Shown one piece after another: positions 61,672-64,000 of a DNA stretch of 64,000 bases (positions are counted from its first letter, which is position 1; each line of letters opens with the position of its first letter). The notes under the pieces are model-generated. The model saw only the letters and a list, made by a program, of their open reading frames with translations. It had not been told where the DNA came from and ran no database searches. The position numbers and the translations under genes were made by a program. The stretch comes from Cyclobacterium plantarum (GTDB lineage Bacteria; Bacteroidota; Bacteroidia; Cytophagales; Cyclobacteriaceae): positions 1 through 64,000 of the forward strand of contig NZ_JAANYN010000003.1 in the NCBI RefSeq assembly GCF_011290685.1, written 5' to 3'.

Positions 61672-61696
61672 CTTCACTTTGTACTTTTGACACCAA

Positions 61697-63025
61697 ATGA
61701 TGAACTGGGAAAAATTACTATTGCCCGAAGGCTTACAATCGGCTGATGCTGACAAACAGCGGAGCCAATTTGAAAAGGATTATGACCGCATTATTTTTTC
61801 GGCACCCTTTCGAAACCTGCAAGACAAAACACAGGTTTTCCCTTTGCCCGAAGATGATTTTGTCCATACGCGGCTGACGCATAGCCTGGAAGTTTCCAGT
61901 GTAGGCCGTTCATTGGGAAAATCGGCCGGGAAGTTCCTGCTGGAAAAATACCCTGAGTTGGCAGCCAAAGAATTGCAACCATTTGATATTGGGGGGATAG
62001 TGGCAGCGGCAGCTTTGGCCCATGATATCGGCAATCCCCCTTTTGGGCATGCCGGAGAGGAAGCCATTTCAGATTTTTTCAGGTTTCACGCACAGGGGCA
62101 GTTGTGGAGGGACCAGTGCGATGAGAAGGAATGGGAAGACCTCACCCATTTCGAAGGAAATGCGCAGGGTTTTCGCATGTTGGTCGACAAAAAAAACGGC
62201 ATTTTTATCTCCGCCCCAACACTGGCTGCTTTTACCAAATACCCCAGACCATCCTGGGCAAAAGCCGGCGGCCAAAATCGGCGTAGCCAAAAGAAATTTG
62301 GTTTCTTTACCAGCAATTTGGAGAATTATGCACAATTGGCAGAAAAGATGGGTATTTCCCAACTTTCCGAAGACTGCTGGCTTAGACACCCACTTGCTTT
62401 TCTGGTGGAAGCTGCAGACGATATTTGTTACAGTATCATAGATCTGGAAGATGGTTGCACCCTGGGATTGGTTTCTCAGGAGGAAACCATTTCCCTTTTG
62501 GCCAGCATTATCGGTGATAAATTTGACCCTGAAAAACTGGAAAAGTACGGCAGCAACAGGCAGAAACTGGCCATTATGCGGGCCATGGCCATCAACCAAC
62601 TGATTCAGGAGACAACATTGGTTTTTGAGGACCTGGAGCCCCAATTATTGACCGGAGATTTTGACCAGGCCCTCACCGATATTATTCCCTCTGCGAAGGC
62701 CCTTACAGCTATTACCAGCCTTTCTGTAAAGCAAATTTACCGCTCCCAACCGGTACTGGAAAAAGAAGCCGCAGGTTATCAGGTATTGGAGGGACTTTTG
62801 GAAACATTCGCCGGAGCACTCCATGCCCATCATTTCCAGAAGGATAAATTTTCGGGTCACCACAGAAGCATCCTCAGACTATTGCCTTCCTCCTCAAGGC
62901 TGAGAGAAAAGCATGCGGCCAACGTCATAGTAAGGGAGCTTTTGGATTTTATTTCCGGAATGACAGACAAGTATGCCCTTTCACTATACCGTAGGGTCAA
63001 AGGGATTGCCCTACCAGGTCATTAG
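61697..63025 (+). CDS. dgt: Deoxyguanosinetriphosphate triphosphohydrolase
   Basis: A 442-residue HD-domain enzyme that converts dGTP to deoxyguanosine and triphosphate, tuning dNTP pools and sometimes restricting phage. Metal ligands: His62 (RLTHSLEVSSVGR) and the His109-Asp110 pair (ALAHDIGNPPFGHAGE). Family features YDRIIFSAPFRNLQDKTQVF and ADDICYSIIDLEDG are clear. It is 49 bases after the RND operon, on the same strand, and immediately upstream of a cluster of DnaA boxes. Confidence 0.93.
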   Translation: MMNWEKLLLPEGLQSADADKQRSQFEKDYDRIIFSAPFRNLQDKTQVFPLPEDDFVHTRLTHSLEVSSVGRSLGKSAGKFLLEKYPELAAKELQPFDIGGIVAAAALAHDIGNPPFGHAGEEAISDFFRFHAQGQLWRDQCDEKEWEDLTHFEGNAQGFRMLVDKKNGIFISAPTLAAFTKYPRPSWAKAGGQNRRSQKKFGFFTSNLENYAQLAEKMGISQLSEDCWLRHPLAFLVEAADDICYSIIDLEDGCTLGLVSQEETISLLASIIGDKFDPEKLEKYGSNRQKLAIMRAMAINQLIQETTLVFEDLEPQLLTGDFDQALTDIIPSAKALTAITSLSVKQIYRSQPVLEKEAAGYQVLEGLLETFAGALHAHHFQKDKFSGHHRSILRLLPSSSRLREKHAANVIVRELLDFISGMTDKYALSLYRRVKGIALPGH

Positions 63026-63046
63026 AAAACCCCGGATAAAATTCTC

Positions 63047-63660
63047 TGTGGAAAAACCTGTGGATAACTCCATCTAAAGCTGTTTAAACCCGCTATTTTT
63101 ATATGTCAATGTGCTCTATTCTCCCCAGGTGGTTAGCACCAGTTTTCTGCGACCGCCATGATTTCGGAATTCGCCCAGATAAATTCCCTGCCAGGTGCCC
63201 AAATTAAGTTTTCCACCGGTTACAGGGATTTGAACCGATGAACCGAAAATACTTGATTTTAGGTGTGCAGGCATGTCATCAGGGCCTTCATAGGTGTGGA
63301 TAAAATGTGAATAATCTTCCGGAACAAGGTCATCTACAAAGGTATCAAAATCCTTCCTGACAGTAGGGTCGGCATTCTCATTGATGGTCAACCCTGCAGA
63401 AGTATGTTTGATCCAGACTTGTAGCATTCCTGACTCTATATTTCGTAATTTGGGGAAGTTATCCACAATTTGTTCTGTGATCAGGTGAAAACCTCTTTCG
63501 AAGGGGGGCAAAACCATTTCTTTTTGAAATATTTTCATTGTTAATAGCTGCTTTTGATGGTTTCTCAAAGATAAAAAATTTAAGAATACCTATTATTTCT
63601 TTATATTTAAGGCTAAACCATTAAAACCACTGAAAAATGAAAAAATTTATATTATCCACC
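63047..63660. repeat. Cluster of DnaA boxes (candidate origin or DnaA-titration site)
   Basis: Three perfect TTATCCACA boxes: 63059-63067 (reverse, TGTGGATAA), 63295-63303 (reverse) and 63459-63467 (forward). Three more sites differ by one base: TGTGGAAAA at 63047-63055, TGTGAATAA at 63306-63314 and TTATCCACC at 63652-63660. Two lie 12 bases apart in an origin-like TGTGGAAAAACCTGTGGATAAC stretch (positions 63047-63068). AT-rich segments at 63069-63115 and 63539-63636 could open. A perfect box is expected about once every 130 kb per strand by chance, so three in 410 bases is striking. Part of the cluster overlies yjbQ. Confidence 0.55.
63116..63538 (-). CDS. YjbQ-family protein (secondary thiamine-phosphate synthase type)
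   Basis: A 140-residue protein of the UPF0047/YjbQ family. The conserved segment is WIKHTSAGLTINENADPTVRKD, with the histidine and the acidic DPTVRKD region, followed by HTYEGPDDMPAHLKSSIFG and LGTWQGIYLGEF. YjbQ has weak thiamine-phosphate synthase activity in E. coli, but the physiological role is uncertain. The ATG at 63538 gives the usual length (about 140 residues); the frame opens 10 codons earlier with a TTG. Two DnaA boxes lie within the coding region. Confidence 0.9.
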   Translation of the reverse strand: MKIFQKEMVLPPFERGFHLITEQIVDNFPKLRNIESGMLQVWIKHTSAGLTINENADPTVRKDFDTFVDDLVPEDYSHFIHTYEGPDDMPAHLKSSIFGSSVQIPVTGGKLNLGTWQGIYLGEFRNHGGRRKLVLTTWGE

Positions 63661-64000
63661 TTTATATTTGCCCTGATAGGAGCCATGCAATTTCCTCTTA
63701 TGGGTCAGGAGATGACCCGGTTGTTGACGCTGGAGGATGCCCAAAGAATTTCTGATGCTGCAGAAGCCAGAGCCAAACAGGACAATTGGAATGTGGTCAT
63801 AGCCGTACTCGATGCCGGAGGCCACCTGATTGCTCTTCGCCGGATGGACGGAACCCAGATTGGAAGCGTAGATGTGGGCATACAGAAAGCATCAACGGCA
63901 TTGAAATTCAAACGCTCCACAAAGGTCTTTCAGGATGGCGTACAGGCGGGGAATGTGCACATCATGAGCCTGGAGGGTGTGGCAGCAGTGGAAGGAGGGC
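63637..64000 (+). CDS. GlcG/HbpS-type heme-binding protein, truncated by the window end
   Basis: The first 121 residues of an exported protein: a signal peptide (FILSTFIFALIGAMQFPLMG) and then the GlcG/HbpS domain with LTLEDAQRISDAAEARAKQ, VVIAVLDAGGHLIALRRMDG, and VDVGIQKASTALKFKRST. The domain ends where the window stops, in GVAAVEGG. HbpS-type proteins can bind heme or degradation products, while GlcG is a glycolate-locus protein of unknown role. It begins in the AT-rich stretch next to the DnaA boxes. Confidence 0.85.
   Translation, partial: MKKFILSTFIFALIGAMQFPLMGQEMTRLLTLEDAQRISDAAEARAKQDNWNVVIAVLDAGGHLIALRRMDGTQIGSVDVGIQKASTALKFKRSTKVFQDGVQAGNVHIMSLEGVAAVEGG

Noticed and set aside
63295-63303. 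DnaA-box-like matches elsewhere in the window (for example near 24232, 56242 and 58258)
   Set aside because: Those are isolated one-base variants inside genes; only the 63 kb group is clustered with perfect copies.

Overview
The window looks like chromosomal DNA from a member of the Bacteroidota, most likely a Cytophagales / Cyclobacteriaceae-type bacterium. This rests on a type IX secretion (T9SS) C-terminal sorting domain on a 1593-residue protein, a fused SecDF, Bacteroidota-style lipoproteins (6-bladed propeller, FG-GAP, DUF4382, CBM9-like), an M56/TonB plus BlaI pair, moderate GC, and starts that mostly lack strong Shine-Dalgarno sequences. I saw no rRNA, tRNA, CRISPR array, transposase or phage gene. 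The content is mostly chromosomal housekeeping plus small accessory modules.

Layout. 0-3.3 kb: molybdate module (stand-alone ModE-type regulator; then, behind a ModE-like palindrome, a cysteine-free molybdopterin-fold exported protein and modABC). 3.5-9.5 kb: DUF5995 protein, DEAD-box RNA helicase, MFS transporter, methyltransferase, small protein, NAD-dependent epimerase. 9.5-12.5 kb: NTF2-like and two VOC proteins opposite a GlxA-type regulator. 12.8-18.6 kb: a two-gene secretion cassette (beta-helix-like protein and giant T9SS protein). 18.7-25.1 kb: broken baeRF3-like gene, GNAT, outer-membrane barrel, GAF/PAS histidine kinase, and BlaI-M56/TonB with tandem dyad operators. 25.3-28 kb: two-subunit molybdenum hydroxylase. 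28.2-31.4 kb: AlkB, TetR with a palindromic operator, and a lipoprotein pair. 31.5-46.8 kb: SWIM-SNF2 helicase, phosphopantetheinyl transferase, orphan receiver, cytochrome-like FG-GAP lipoprotein, GAPDH, membrane and secreted proteins, exported Gfo/Idh/MocA oxidoreductase, EcsC, DinB, metK. 47-55.5 kb: a minus-strand run with secDF, udk, rdgB, msrC, ribD and two exported proteins. 55.8-61.6 kb: a complete RND efflux operon. 61.7-64 kb: dGTPase, YjbQ and the start of a GlcG/HbpS-type protein, with a cluster of DnaA boxes.

How the parts fit. The mod operon would supply molybdate for molybdenum cofactor, and the hydroxylase 22 kb away is a likely user; neither ModE nor ModC has the MOP domain that normally binds molybdate, so how molybdate is sensed here is open. 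The RND adaptor, pump and outer-membrane channel form one self-contained export machine. The giant protein and its beta-helix partner are likely cell-surface products, at least one of them delivered by T9SS. The DnaA-box cluster at the right end is the strongest non-coding signal and may mark a replication origin or a DnaA-titration site.
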